From assembly GCA_038748775.1 (NCBI GenBank), contig JBCDIT010000008.1:154435-218434 (forward strand): 64,000 nucleotides of DNA, given 5' to 3'. Position 1 is the stretch's first letter. Each line of letters begins with the position of its first letter. Positions 16,203 to 25,335 of the stretch are shown piece by piece. This DNA is from DAIQNV01 sp038748775. Its GTDB lineage: Bacteria > Planctomycetota > Phycisphaerae > Phycisphaerales > UBA1924. The position numbers and the translations under genes were made by a program. The notes beneath the pieces were generated by a model. That model had not been told where the DNA came from, did no database searches, and saw only the letters and a list, made by a program, of their open reading frames with translations.

Positions 16203-17993
16203 ATGTCCGACCGGCCCACGACGAACGAATCGACGCCCCCAAAGGGGCTGAGTCTTTCCGTCAAGATCATCACGCTGACGGTGGCTCTGGTGATCGTCGC
16301 GGTCGCGGCGAACTTCGCGGTGCTGATCCCGTCTTACAGAAATGACGCCGAGGCTCAACTCATGGAGAAGGCGGCCGCGTTCACGGCCGTCGCGGACGAA
16401 GCGAAGAACCACTCGGCCGATCTGCTCCAGAACGGCTCGTATAGGCTCGACGAGTTGCTCGAAGAAGCCGTCGCGCACGTCGACCAGGGTGGCAGTTACA
16501 CCGAAACGCGGTTCTTCGGGGTCCTCCCGGTTGTCGCCGGTTGGACGACAGCGCAGAGGGCGGCCGCCGCTGAGGGCATCGACTTTGCGGTTCCCGCCTT
16601 TGACGCCCGCAACCCGAAGAACGAGGTTGTCCCCGGGTCATTTCGCGCGACGCTTCTCGCAGATCTCAAAGCCCAGCATGACGCCGGCGGAGCCAACAGC
16701 ATCGGTCGGATCAATCGGGAAACGAACACCCTCCACTACATGCGGGCGATCGAACTCGACGCGTCCTGCATGATCTGCCACGGTGACCCAAAGAAGTACG
16801 ACGCCGATGGCGACGGGCGAGACCCGCTCGGGTTCCCGATGGAAGGCTGGGAACCCGGAGACACCCACGGTGCGTACGAAGTCGCGATGCCCCTCGACGA
16901 GCTCGATGGAGCGGTTGCGGGCTTCATCCAGGGCGGGATGATGACCGCCGGCCCTGTGATCGTCATCGGTGGCCTGGCGTTCGTGTTCGTCTTCCGGATC
17001 TTGCTGGGCAAGCCCCTGGCAGCCCTCGCGAGTTCGATGACCGAGATCATCCGCGATAGCGACCTCACGCGCCGCTCGGGCATCCGCCGGAGCGACGAGC
17101 TCGGTGTCGTGGCCAACGCCTTCGATAGCTTCGTCGCGAGCATGCACGGCATCGTCGGAGAGATCGGGAACGCGTCGAGGGACGTGGCCAGCGCCGCGAC
17201 CGAGATCGCGGCCAGCAACGAAGAGATGGCCGCCGGCATGACCGACCAGAGGCAGCAGACCGAACTGGCCGCGTCGAGTGTGGGCGAGCTCAATACCGCC
17301 TCGGCCGACATCGCCAACCAATCGGCGGACGCGAGCCGTGCCGCGGAGCAAAGCCGTTCGAGCGCCAACGAGGGCGGGGAGGTGGTTCACAAGACTGTTG
17401 AGGAGATCACCGCCATCGCGGTCGAAGTGGACGAGTCGGCCTCAGCGGTCTCGATGCTCGGCAAGAAGAGCGAGCAGATCGGCGAGATCATCGGCGTGAT
17501 CAACGAGATCGCGGAGCAGACCAACCTTCTGGCCCTCAACGCGGCCATCGAAGCGGCCCGTGCCGGGGATCATGGTCGAGGATTCGCCGTGGTGGCCGAC
17601 GAAGTCCGCAAGTTGGCCGAACGCACGACCTCCGCCACCGACGAAGTCAGCCGTTCGATCCGCGAGATCCAAGAAGAGACCGGCAAAGCGGTCGACCGGA
17701 TCGAATCCGGCTCGAAGCGCATGGGCGGAGGCGTCGAACTGGCCCGCCGGGCTGGAGAGGCGCTCGCCGCGATCGTCCATAGCTCGGACGGTCTGCTGGG
17801 CCAGGTCCAAACCATCGCCGCGGCTGCACAGGAGCAGTCGGCGTCGGCCGGCGAGATCGGCCAGAACATCGACCGGGTGACGCAGGTCGCGCGAGAGTCG
17901 AACGTCGCGGCCGACCAAGCCGCCCAAGCCGCGGCGGAGCTGAGCCGTCAGAGCGAGCGGATGCAGTCTCTGGTGAGCCGATTCAAGGTTTGA
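16203..17993 (+). CDS. methyl-accepting chemotaxis protein with haem-binding (CxxCH) sensor domain
   Basis: From ATG 16203 (GAGGAACC upstream) the 596-residue receptor has a first membrane helix (~20-44). Its periplasmic domain includes ARNPKNEVVP and a c-type haem motif CMICH at 189-193. This matches the DUF3365/Tll0287-like haem domain: SIGRINRETNTLHYMRAIELDASCMICHGDP. A second helix follows (~246-265), then HAMP and the MCP signalling domain. The hairpin tip is EIAEQTNLLALNAAIEAARAGDHGRGF-like, spanning about residues 430-470. Such receptors signal to CheA-CheW arrays; a covalently bound haem suggests sensing of redox, oxygen or NO. No che genes are in this window. Its stop overlaps the convergent hydrolase gene by 11 bases. 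Confidence 0.93.
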   Translation: MSDRPTTNESTPPKGLSLSVKIITLTVALVIVAVAANFAVLIPSYRNDAEAQLMEKAAAFTAVADEAKNHSADLLQNGSYRLDELLEEAVAHVDQGGSYTETRFFGVLPVVAGWTTAQRAAAAEGIDFAVPAFDARNPKNEVVPGSFRATLLADLKAQHDAGGANSIGRINRETNTLHYMRAIELDASCMICHGDPKKYDADGDGRDPLGFPMEGWEPGDTHGAYEVAMPLDELDGAVAGFIQGGMMTAGPVIVIGGLAFVFVFRILLGKPLAALASSMTEIIRDSDLTRRSGIRRSDELGVVANAFDSFVASMHGIVGEIGNASRDVASAATEIAASNEEMAAGMTDQRQQTELAASSVGELNTASADIANQSADASRAAEQSRSSANEGGEVVHKTVEEITAIAVEVDESASAVSMLGKKSEQIGEIIGVINEIAEQTNLLALNAAIEAARAGDHGRGFAVVADEVRKLAERTTSATDEVSRSIREIQEETGKAVDRIESGSKRMGGGVELARRAGEALAAIVHSSDGLLGQVQTIAAAAQEQSASAGEIGQNIDRVTQVARESNVAADQAAQAAAELSRQSERMQSLVSRFKV

Positions 17994-18909
17994 CAGTTGG
18001 CTCGGCGGGTATTGGCGAGCCGTCGGCGCGCGCCAACGTCGCGAAGAAGAAGCTCTTGATCGTGTCTCGCATCTCTGGATGCGTAGAGGGCCACGAGTTG
18101 TGGTCGGCTCCAGCGAAGATCGCTTTCCGGGCGTCGATCCCAGCGTCGACCGCCGCGTCATGAATCCGATCGGCGTGGTAGGGCTTCACGACGCTGTCCG
18201 CATCGCCGTGAACGATCAGGAGCAGCCGTGCTCCGAGGTCTCTGACTTCTTGCTTGGCGTCGTAGCCGCGTCCGATCAGTATGGGCCCAAGTAACGGGAC
18301 GTGATCGCCGGCGACGGTGCTCCATGAGCTGAAGGCTGAAGCAACGCACACCGAAGCGATCTCTGGATCACGGGCCGCGGCGGCGATCGCGACAGTTCCG
18401 CCGAGGCTCACCCCGTAGAGACCGATGCGATCAGGATCGACGCCAGGCAGCGTGCGAGCGAAAGCTGTGGCCGCGAGTGCGTCATCGACGACGCCCTTCC
18501 GCGAGAGCGGCCCTTTATCACTTTGCCCATAGCTCCGGTAGTCGAACATGAGCACGGATAGGCCTGCATCGGTGAGGAATCGGACGAAGTCGACATGATG
18601 CTGAACGTGGCCTCCGTTGCCGTGGCAATGGACGACGGCCGGAGCCAAAGACCCAGTCTCTCGGCCCTTCGCAGGGAGGAACCAACCGTGGAGGGAGCGA
18701 CCATCGCTCTCGAAGCGGACTTCTTCAGCGCCGGGCGTAACCGGGAAGGTTTCGACAACCGGGACGAAGAACAAACGATCGGCGCATCCTGAGAGGTGAA
18801 GCACGCCCAGCAGTATGGCGAAAATCCCGGACCACTTCGCGAGCTTTACAACCGAAGTGCGTGATCGGCGGCGGCGCGTGGCAAGCCGGTCACCACGCCC
18901 TTCGTTCAC
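17983..18909 (-). CDS. alpha/beta hydrolase, lipoprotein-like
   Basis: GTG 18909 overlaps the stop of rny by four bases (GTGA). The 308-residue protein has a basic N-terminus, a hydrophobic segment and a lipobox-like LLGVLHLSGCAD. The domain is an alpha/beta hydrolase of the peptidase S9/BAAT-like type: VVHCHGNGGHVQHHVDF oxyanion strand, YRSYGQSDKGP, the nucleophile elbow GVSLGGTVA with Ser, and catalytic Asp/His candidates in VHGDADSVV and AGADHNSWP. Substrate is unknown. It is downstream of rny and presumably cotranscribed, which does not by itself inform its role. Confidence 0.85.
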   Translation of the reverse strand: MNEGRGDRLATRRRRSRTSVVKLAKWSGIFAILLGVLHLSGCADRLFFVPVVETFPVTPGAEEVRFESDGRSLHGWFLPAKGRETGSLAPAVVHCHGNGGHVQHHVDFVRFLTDAGLSVLMFDYRSYGQSDKGPLSRKGVVDDALAATAFARTLPGVDPDRIGLYGVSLGGTVAIAAAARDPEIASVCVASAFSSWSTVAGDHVPLLGPILIGRGYDAKQEVRDLGARLLLIVHGDADSVVKPYHADRIHDAAVDAGIDARKAIFAGADHNSWPSTHPEMRDTIKSFFFATLARADGSPIPAEPTVKP

Positions 18910-20555
18910 CTCGCGACCTCGATCGCCCTCGTTTCGCGGAGCACCGTGACTCGGATCTCACCGGGAAAGGTCATCTCGTCGCTGACGCGCTTCGCGATTT
19001 CGTGGGCGATCAGGTACGCCTCGTCGTCGGAGACGCTGTCGGCGTCGACCATCACGCGGACCTCGCGGCCCGCCTGGATCGCATGGGCCTCGACGACGCC
19101 CTGGTGGTCCATAGCGATGTCTTGGAGCTCGTTGAGCCGCTGGACGTATCGCTCGAGGCTCTCGCGGCGTGCGCCCGGGCGAGCACTGCTCACGGCATCG
19201 GCGGCCATCACAATCGGGGTGTAGAAGGTCGTGGAGGGGATGTCGGCGTGGTGGCCACCGATCGCGTTCAGGACGGCCTCTTCCTTTTCGCCGTGCTGAC
19301 GGGCGAAGTCCATACCGATCTTCGGGTGCCCGCCCTCCATCTCGTGGTCCATCGCCTTGCCGATGTCGTGCAGGTAGCCGCAACGCCTGGCGAGTTTGCC
19401 GTCGAGCCCGAGTTGCTCGGCGATGATCTGGCAGAGGTACGCGACCTCGACCGAGTGGCGGAGCACGTTCTGACCGTAACTGGTGCGGTAGTGCAGCTTG
19501 CCCATCGCCTCGGTCACCTTGGGGTGGAGCCCGCCCAGGTTGACCTCGACCGCCGTGTCCTTGCCGACGCGTTGGATCGTCTTGTTGACATCGGACCGGG
19601 TTTTCTCGACGACCTCTTCGATCCGGGTCGGGTGCATGCGGCCATCGGCGATGAGGCGTTCGAGCGATTCGACCGCGATCGCCTGGCGGACCTTGTCGAA
19701 GCAGGACACGACAATGACGCCCGGGGTGTCGTCGACGATGATGTCGACGCCCGTCGCCTTCTCGATGGCGCGGATGTTCCGCCCCTCGCGGCCGATGATG
19801 CGGCCCTTCATATCGTCGGACGGGATCGCGACGGTGCGAACGGTGCTCTCGGAGGTGTGCTCGGTGGCGTACCGCTGGACCGCCATGAGCGTGATCTCGC
19901 GTGCCTTTTCCTTCGCGTGCTCCTCGGCTTCCTCGACGATCTTCCGGGTCAGCTTGCCGACCTCATGCCGGTTGGTCTCGCCGACGCGTTCGAGCAGGCG
20001 CTCGGTCGCGGTCTCGGCGGTCAACCCAGAGATTTCCTGGAGGCGAGTCGTCTGCTGGCCCACAAGCTCGGCGGCCTTGGCCCGCAGGGATTCGGCGGCG
20101 GCGCGATCTGACTCGAGCGTCTCGCGGGTCTTTTCGAGCCGTGCCTCGCGTTGTTCGAGGGCTTCTTCTTTGCGTTCGAAGCTGTCGGACCGCTTGGCCA
20201 GCCGACGCTCTGTCTCGCGGAGCTCTTGGCGGACCGCCTCGACCTCCTTGTCGAAGGTCTCTTTGCGTTTGAGGGCCTCGCGTTCGACGTCGAGCCGGAC
20301 CTTCTCGGCCGCGTTGTCCGCTTCCTTGCTCGCCTGCTCGAGGAGTTGCTTCGACTGGGCCCGAGCGGTCTCGATGGTCTGACCGGTCCGGAGCTGGTTG
20401 ATGATGTAGCCGAGCCCGAAGCCGAATACGACCATGAGGACCGCGACGATGACAACCCAAAGCGGCTGAACGCCACTGCCCACGCCCGCGGCCCCGGTTG
20501 GTGCCGCCGCGCCGAGCCACAGAGCGGGCTCCATGAACGTCCAATTCCCGGGCAT
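18906..20555 (-). CDS. rny: ribonuclease Y
   Basis: The 549-residue protein has the RNase Y layout. A membrane helix lies near residues 32-55 (LWVVIVAVLMVVFGFGLGYI). A long charged coiled-coil follows (about 60-225, with many ARLEKTRETL-type heptads), then a KH domain with GRIIGREGRNIRAIEKATGVDI, and an HD domain whose metal-binding pair is His396-Asp397 in YLHDIGKAMDHE. The C-terminus (EIRVTVLRETRAIEVAR) is also typical. It is the membrane-anchored endoribonuclease that starts mRNA decay in many bacteria lacking a strong RNase E system. ATG 20534 is an alternative start seven codons in. A hydrolase gene overlaps its end by GTGA. Confidence 0.96.
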   Translation of the reverse strand: MPGNWTFMEPALWLGAAAPTGAAGVGSGVQPLWVVIVAVLMVVFGFGLGYIINQLRTGQTIETARAQSKQLLEQASKEADNAAEKVRLDVEREALKRKETFDKEVEAVRQELRETERRLAKRSDSFERKEEALEQREARLEKTRETLESDRAAAESLRAKAAELVGQQTTRLQEISGLTAETATERLLERVGETNRHEVGKLTRKIVEEAEEHAKEKAREITLMAVQRYATEHTSESTVRTVAIPSDDMKGRIIGREGRNIRAIEKATGVDIIVDDTPGVIVVSCFDKVRQAIAVESLERLIADGRMHPTRIEEVVEKTRSDVNKTIQRVGKDTAVEVNLGGLHPKVTEAMGKLHYRTSYGQNVLRHSVEVAYLCQIIAEQLGLDGKLARRCGYLHDIGKAMDHEMEGGHPKIGMDFARQHGEKEEAVLNAIGGHHADIPSTTFYTPIVMAADAVSSARPGARRESLERYVQRLNELQDIAMDHQGVVEAHAIQAGREVRVMVDADSVSDDEAYLIAHEIAKRVSDEMTFPGEIRVTVLRETRAIEVAR

Positions 20556-20883
20556 ACCGCCGCCCCTCGCAAAGGCGACCGATGGGGAGCATCACAGCAC
20601 GAACGGCACAGAAACGAGGCAAGCCTCGCTGCGTCGGCCCCCCCAGCGGGGCCGCACCAGTGCGCCCGAACGCAACGCGTCGGGCAGTCGACGAAACGGA
20701 ACCCGGCGAGCCGCGGTTCCGGATGAGTCGGATCGGTCGTGCGCTGGGGCTTCGCCGCCAGTCGCAACTGGTCCTTCTACGAGCCGAGGTGACCCAGGGC
20801 AGCACCCAACGGAGGCCAAACCGGCTGTCTATCGTGGGTTATGATAGGCATCGCGAGGTACGCCCTGGAACCCAGACGGGCGT
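20556..20883. other. non-coding gap upstream of rny
   Basis: 328 bases between the rny start and the end of the PilZ gene. I see no convincing gene, repeat or tRNA. Open frames here are short and lack family motifs. It presumably holds the rny promoter and leader. Confidence 0.5.
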
Positions 20884-21771
20884 CTACTCGTGCTGGAGCT
20901 CGATCAGGTGCCTCATGTACCGGTCGATTTCTTCGATGACGAACATCTTGTGCGACGGGTTGAGGTCGAACTCGAACGCCATGCCGCAGTAGATGTTTTG
21001 CTCGTGATCGCTGTGGGTGTGGGCGAGCCGGCAGGTCATGTCGAGCGGTGCCGGAATGACCGGGCGCAGGTCGAGCCGCGTCCAGTAGAGCTTCGAGCTT
21101 TCGACCGCCGACCGGTCTTCCCGGGGCACCTTGAGCCCGAGACCGCCGCCACCGATGTTCTGAACGACCGCTCGGAATCCGACACCGACCTCAAGACCCG
21201 AACTCGGGAGTTGATCGAGGGCCTCTTCGACGCTGCGATCGTCCACCTTGCCCGAATCGCGGAGTTCGTGGAGCCTCGTCCTGCTCTCCACCTCGGCGGT
21301 GACCACGCTGGAGGGATCGATCAACGGCCAGCAGCGGGCGCCCGGAAGGTTGAGCTCGGCGGTCGAGATACGTTGCTGCCAGCGTCGGGTACACCGCTCG
21401 ACCCGATCGGGCATGGAGATGACCACCGTTCCAGGCCGCCGAGGGTCCTGCGGCGGCTCGAGAACCTGCACAGTTGTGTGGAACATCCATCGGTTTTGGC
21501 CGACAGCCATGACGCCGATGAGGCGTGTTCCGACCTCGAGGTTCACCTTGGCACCCATGGCGCCGGGGGACTCGATCCGCATTTTGTCGTCGGTGAGCCC
21601 GAGGAGCTTGACGCGCCAAAGCAGGTCCTTCGGCGGTTCGATGACTTCCTCGCGGAGCGGACCGGCGTCACGGCTCCGGCGGTCGACCGCGACCTCGAGG
21701 CCACCGCCTCGCTCATAGATCTGCTGGAGGGTGTCGCGCCACCGTTCGGTTCGAGATCGATTCGCCGGCAC
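20884..21771 (-). CDS. PilZ/YcgR-like cyclic-di-GMP-responsive protein
   Basis: GTG 21771 abuts the stop of the transglutaminase gene, with GGAAGG about seven bases upstream. The 295-residue product has a YcgR-N-like beta domain (residues ~45-115: LLWRVKLLGLTDDKMRIESPG and VGQNRWMFHTTVQ), then a PilZ domain with the arginine motif near RCTRRWQQRIS, an IGGGGLGLKV turn in place of D/NxSxxG, and the terminal GMAFEFDLNPSHKMFVIEEI strand-helix. PilZ domains bind c-di-GMP. The Arg motif is present but the D/NxSxxG is degenerate (QNIGGGGLG), so binding needs testing. Placement after DUF58 and transglutaminase genes suggests one operon. Confidence 0.78.
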   Translation of the reverse strand: MPANRSRTERWRDTLQQIYERGGGLEVAVDRRSRDAGPLREEVIEPPKDLLWRVKLLGLTDDKMRIESPGAMGAKVNLEVGTRLIGVMAVGQNRWMFHTTVQVLEPPQDPRRPGTVVISMPDRVERCTRRWQQRISTAELNLPGARCWPLIDPSSVVTAEVESRTRLHELRDSGKVDDRSVEEALDQLPSSGLEVGVGFRAVVQNIGGGGLGLKVPREDRSAVESSKLYWTRLDLRPVIPAPLDMTCRLAHTHSDHEQNIYCGMAFEFDLNPSHKMFVIEEIDRYMRHLIELQHE

Positions 21772-24048
21772 TCAGCTTCCTTCCCGCGGCACGCCGCCCT
21801 GGACGACGAGAGGGTTTCGCCGCGAGATGCGGCGGAGAGTCTCGATGTCCTGGCCGAGTTGTTCCCGCCCGGCCTCCCCGAGCGGCTCTCGACCGAATCT
21901 CAGACGATACACCGCCCGAGCGACCCGATCGATGACCGCGAGCAAGTCGTCGCCCGCCGCGGATCGAACCTGGGGCGAACGAGCGTGCTCCAGCAGCGGT
22001 CTCCAGGGAGGCCTTGGGGCCCCGACCTTCCGGAACACCCTCCGGAGTGAATCGTGGGCCGGCTGGAGCATCTCGGTCGCATCATCGTCGCGAACAGGGA
22101 AGATGACGCGGAACCGGCGTCGGAACCACCCCATCACGGCCCGGCGATGCCCGACCCCCGATGAGACCAGCATCCCGGCGGCGAATGTTGCGGCGAACGC
22201 GATCGCGGCCCTCGCGACGGCACGGGCGACGAGGTCGGGGCCGCCGGCCTGCATTCGGTCGACGAGGCGTTCCGCTCCCCGGGCGATCTCGCGACCGCTC
22301 GGGATCGAGCCACCGAGCAGACGCTCGCGTGCGGCGTCGTCGAAGCCGATCACACCCCGGATCCAGGCGAACTCAAGCGTCTCAAAGAGACGCCTCCCAG
22401 CGGCGAGGAAGCCCCGGTCCACCTGTTCGTGAAGGCGTCCGAAGTCTTCTCTGGGTGTGGGATCGAACGGTCTCCATCGTCCCGGAGCAACCTGGATCTC
22501 GACCCAGGCGTGCGCGTTGCTCGCCCGGACGAGGTAGAACCCGGTGGCTTCGTTGAATTCGGTCGCGACGTACCCTGTGACGACGCGTGAGGGCAAGCCG
22601 ACGGCTCGGGCCATCGCGGTCATCGCCGACGCGTAGTACTCGCAGTGTCCGGTCTTCGTCGTGAAAACGAAGTGGTCGATCGGATCGACGCCGGCGGGTG
22701 AACGCGGCTCGTTGAGGTCGTACACGAAGCGTTCGCGGGTGAAGTACCCCTCGAGCAAACGCGCGACGGCTACGTTGTCCTCGGGCTTTCGTTCGGCCGG
22801 GTCGACCGGCAGCTCGGCCTCAGTGATCAACAACCTGGTGAGTTCGGTGAGTTCGGCCGAAGCGACGGGCTCCACGTCTTCGGTATCGACACCGTCTGCC
22901 CGTCCTCTCCCCCGGCGGGTCACACCGATCGGATCGTTGATGTCGTCGACCCAAACCGAGTACTCGACCTTGCCTTCCTGGCCTGTAACGACGAGGGACC
23001 CGTCCTCTGGGTCGTGGAAGAGCTTGCCGATCGGCGTGTGCATTTGCAGCCGCTCGGGACGCCAGATCGTGAACAGATGGGTCCCCACGCGAGATACCTG
23101 CCTCATGGTGACCCGCATCTCGTACGTCCACTCGCCCGGCAAGGTCTCCAGCGGGATCGGGCTCTCGGCACCGAAGGTGATGTTCCCGCTCCGCTCGTTG
23201 CCGCTGCTCTCCACCTCAGAACCTCGGACCCATCGCCCGCCTTGGTACACGGAGAGCACTGCGCCCCGTAGGTAGAAGGTTCGGAGCGGTGCGCCCGCGT
23301 TTCGTTCATCGGCGTCGAGCACGCGTACGTCGAGCACCGGCTCGGCCGACTGGCTGATCAGTCCACCGGTACCAAGGTTGATCTCATCGTTGAATCCGAC
23401 GACGCTCCCGACCGACGCGTTCCCCCACTGCCCGAATGCGCTTGTCCCCAAACTCCGCGGCATCAGCACGAATGAACCGATGCTGACAACCATCGCGGTC
23501 GCCCACGCGACGCCGACGATGCGCCGGATATCCCGGGACGTACGGCCAGACGTCGCTCTCTTGACCTCGAATCGATCTCCCGGCGCACGACGCGCCGCGG
23601 CGTCGATCTGCTGGAGGATCACCGTGAACATGAGGGTCGGGAGCAACAGGAAGAGCAATGCCCCGACGCCGAACGAGTTGCTCGTGAGCATGGCCCCGAC
23701 CGACAAAAAGGCCGACAGCGTGAGCACCTGGGCGTCGTCTCGGGCAGACCGCCGATCGAGGAGTTTGACGACCGCGATCAGTGTCACGAACTCACTGAAC
23801 ACCTCGACCTCGAACCCGTCGCCGGTCACCCGGAGCACCGCCCAGCCGACCGCGGCGAGGAGCATGCAGTTGATCAACGCACGCGGCACCGCCTTCGGGG
23901 GCGTGCCTTTGGTGAACCACCACGCCGCGAGACCGCCTGGGACGGCGACGAGCCACAAGGCCGCGTTTGAGTCGGCGACGCAATACGCGCTTATAGCCAG
24001 GAGCAGAACCACGACCAATGCGGGCTGGAGCAATCGCGACGCGTTCAT
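21772..24048 (-). CDS. membrane transglutaminase-like protein (TgpA/DUF3488 type)
   Basis: Start ATG 24048 overlaps the DUF58 stop by ATGA. The 758-residue protein begins with several membrane helices (LLQPALVVVLLLAISAYCVA; ALWLVAVPGGLAAWWF; a string to about residue 175). It then has a large periplasmic region with a transglutaminase-like catalytic triad: Cys469 (TGHCEYYASAM), His513 (SNAHAWVEI), Asp529 (FDPTP). One more membrane helix is near residue 620 and a C-terminal tail (DUF4129-like, LRRVFRKVGAPRPPWRPLLEHA). This matches TgpA-type proteins, often next to DUF58 proteins and MoxR AAA ATPases. No moxR gene is visible here. Function is probably periplasmic protein processing; substrate unknown. 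Confidence 0.9.
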   Translation of the reverse strand: MNASRLLQPALVVVLLLAISAYCVADSNAALWLVAVPGGLAAWWFTKGTPPKAVPRALINCMLLAAVGWAVLRVTGDGFEVEVFSEFVTLIAVVKLLDRRSARDDAQVLTLSAFLSVGAMLTSNSFGVGALLFLLLPTLMFTVILQQIDAAARRAPGDRFEVKRATSGRTSRDIRRIVGVAWATAMVVSIGSFVLMPRSLGTSAFGQWGNASVGSVVGFNDEINLGTGGLISQSAEPVLDVRVLDADERNAGAPLRTFYLRGAVLSVYQGGRWVRGSEVESSGNERSGNITFGAESPIPLETLPGEWTYEMRVTMRQVSRVGTHLFTIWRPERLQMHTPIGKLFHDPEDGSLVVTGQEGKVEYSVWVDDINDPIGVTRRGRGRADGVDTEDVEPVASAELTELTRLLITEAELPVDPAERKPEDNVAVARLLEGYFTRERFVYDLNEPRSPAGVDPIDHFVFTTKTGHCEYYASAMTAMARAVGLPSRVVTGYVATEFNEATGFYLVRASNAHAWVEIQVAPGRWRPFDPTPREDFGRLHEQVDRGFLAAGRRLFETLEFAWIRGVIGFDDAARERLLGGSIPSGREIARGAERLVDRMQAGGPDLVARAVARAAIAFAATFAAGMLVSSGVGHRRAVMGWFRRRFRVIFPVRDDDATEMLQPAHDSLRRVFRKVGAPRPPWRPLLEHARSPQVRSAAGDDLLAVIDRVARAVYRLRFGREPLGEAGREQLGQDIETLRRISRRNPLVVQGGVPREGS

Positions 24049-25334
24049 GCCGGGGCCCTCTCCGGGGCTGACGCGGCGTCTGTCGCCCCGCCTGACCAAG
24101 ACGCGATCCGCGAACGCAGCGCTTCGATCACCGTTGCTCGGATCGGATTCCCCGGTGTTTCTGGCAACAGAAGATCACTCTCACTGATGCCGGCCGGGAG
24201 CCAAGCGGCGGGTTCATCGGCGATCAAGACAACGTCAGAGTGACGGACGTCGAGGCCGGCGCGAGTCGCGGCGACAGTGACAACGCCGTGCCTGCCTTCG
24301 GCGGGCACGCCGCGCACGGCGTTCCGACCGTGGGCCTCGGCGTCGATCGCCGCAAGGGCTTCGAGTGCCTGGGTTACGCCCCGTTCGCCGGCGCGAAACG
24401 GCAGGAGAACACCGGCCCATCGAGCGTCGAGGGCGACTGACATGCCCTGACTGATCGAGGTCTCGTAGACGGCGGCCGCCAGCGAGAGGGTGCGCTCGAA
24501 GAGAACGGGGTTCGTGCCCTCGACGGCTTGGGCGATCTTGAGCAGGACCCTCGGAGGCGCCGGGGGGGTCATCTGTTGGACGACCAACTGATCATGCCTC
24601 GCCGAGGCACGCCACGCGATCAGCCTCGGGCTATCCCCCGGTCGGTACTCCCGAAGACCGAAAAACTCATCGCCGTGCCCAACGCGTCGTCGATCCGGGC
24701 GGCGCGGACCGGCCGCGTGTCCCGAGGGCGTCGACGCGTGTTCGCGGATTGCCAGCCGCCTGGGCCCGATCGACAGGCGAGCGGGCGAGTGAAAGACGAG
24801 GGTCTTTCGGAGCAGACCGAACGGGGCACTGCTCGTCACCTCAACGCGATCGAGCACGAGCACGCCCCTCGCCGGGGGCACAAACTCTGCCGACGCACTG
24901 GCGGCGCGTCCGGGTCCGATATGCCCCAGCCCCGTTTCGAGCGAGAACCCGGCGAACGAACGCTGATCGCCGCGGATCATGAAGCGTTCACGGATGGATA
25001 AGCCGAGCACCGGGGTCCATCGCCCGACGTTGCTCACTCGGTAGACGACGCTGGCCGGGTCGCCGGCGCGAACGAGCCGGTCGGCGCTGCGCTCGAGTCG
25101 AACACTCATCAGCCCGGCGCCGCTGGTGATCCCGCTGATGACCAGGCCGCCGACCGCGACGCCGAACGACCAGAAGAGCAAGTTGTTCTGGCTGTTGATC
25201 GCGCCGATCGCGAGAAAGACGGTGGTCATGATGAACACACCGGTCGCCCAACTCAACTCATAGCGACGCTCCGTCGGCGTCCCATCAACCTGAGAAGCCA
25301 CTGCGTCCCGCTTGGTGTGCTCTTGAGACAACAC
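24045..25334 (-). CDS. DUF58 domain-containing membrane protein
   Basis: GTG 25334 starts two bases after the scpB stop; longer starts would run deep into scpB. The product (429 residues) has two membrane helices (ATGVFIMTTVFLAIGAINSQ and LLFWSFGVAVGGLVISGITS), a beta domain (RLVRAGDPASVVYRVSNVGRWTP), and the DUF58 signature FFGLREYRPGDSPRLIAWRASARHDQLVVQQ. A C-terminal VWA-like half follows. DUF58 proteins are usually found with MoxR ATPases and transglutaminase-like proteins, as here. The gene overlaps the next by ATGA. The activity is unknown. Confidence 0.88.
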   Translation of the reverse strand: MLSQEHTKRDAVASQVDGTPTERRYELSWATGVFIMTTVFLAIGAINSQNNLLFWSFGVAVGGLVISGITSGAGLMSVRLERSADRLVRAGDPASVVYRVSNVGRWTPVLGLSIRERFMIRGDQRSFAGFSLETGLGHIGPGRAASASAEFVPPARGVLVLDRVEVTSSAPFGLLRKTLVFHSPARLSIGPRRLAIREHASTPSGHAAGPRRPDRRRVGHGDEFFGLREYRPGDSPRLIAWRASARHDQLVVQQMTPPAPPRVLLKIAQAVEGTNPVLFERTLSLAAAVYETSISQGMSVALDARWAGVLLPFRAGERGVTQALEALAAIDAEAHGRNAVRGVPAEGRHGVVTVAATRAGLDVRHSDVVLIADEPAAWLPAGISESDLLLPETPGNPIRATVIEALRSRIASWSGGATDAASAPERAPA

Positions 25335-25335
25335 G

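Noticed and set aside
18861..20111. 416-codon plus-strand open frame
   Set aside because: Antisense to rny; no motifs or start signal.
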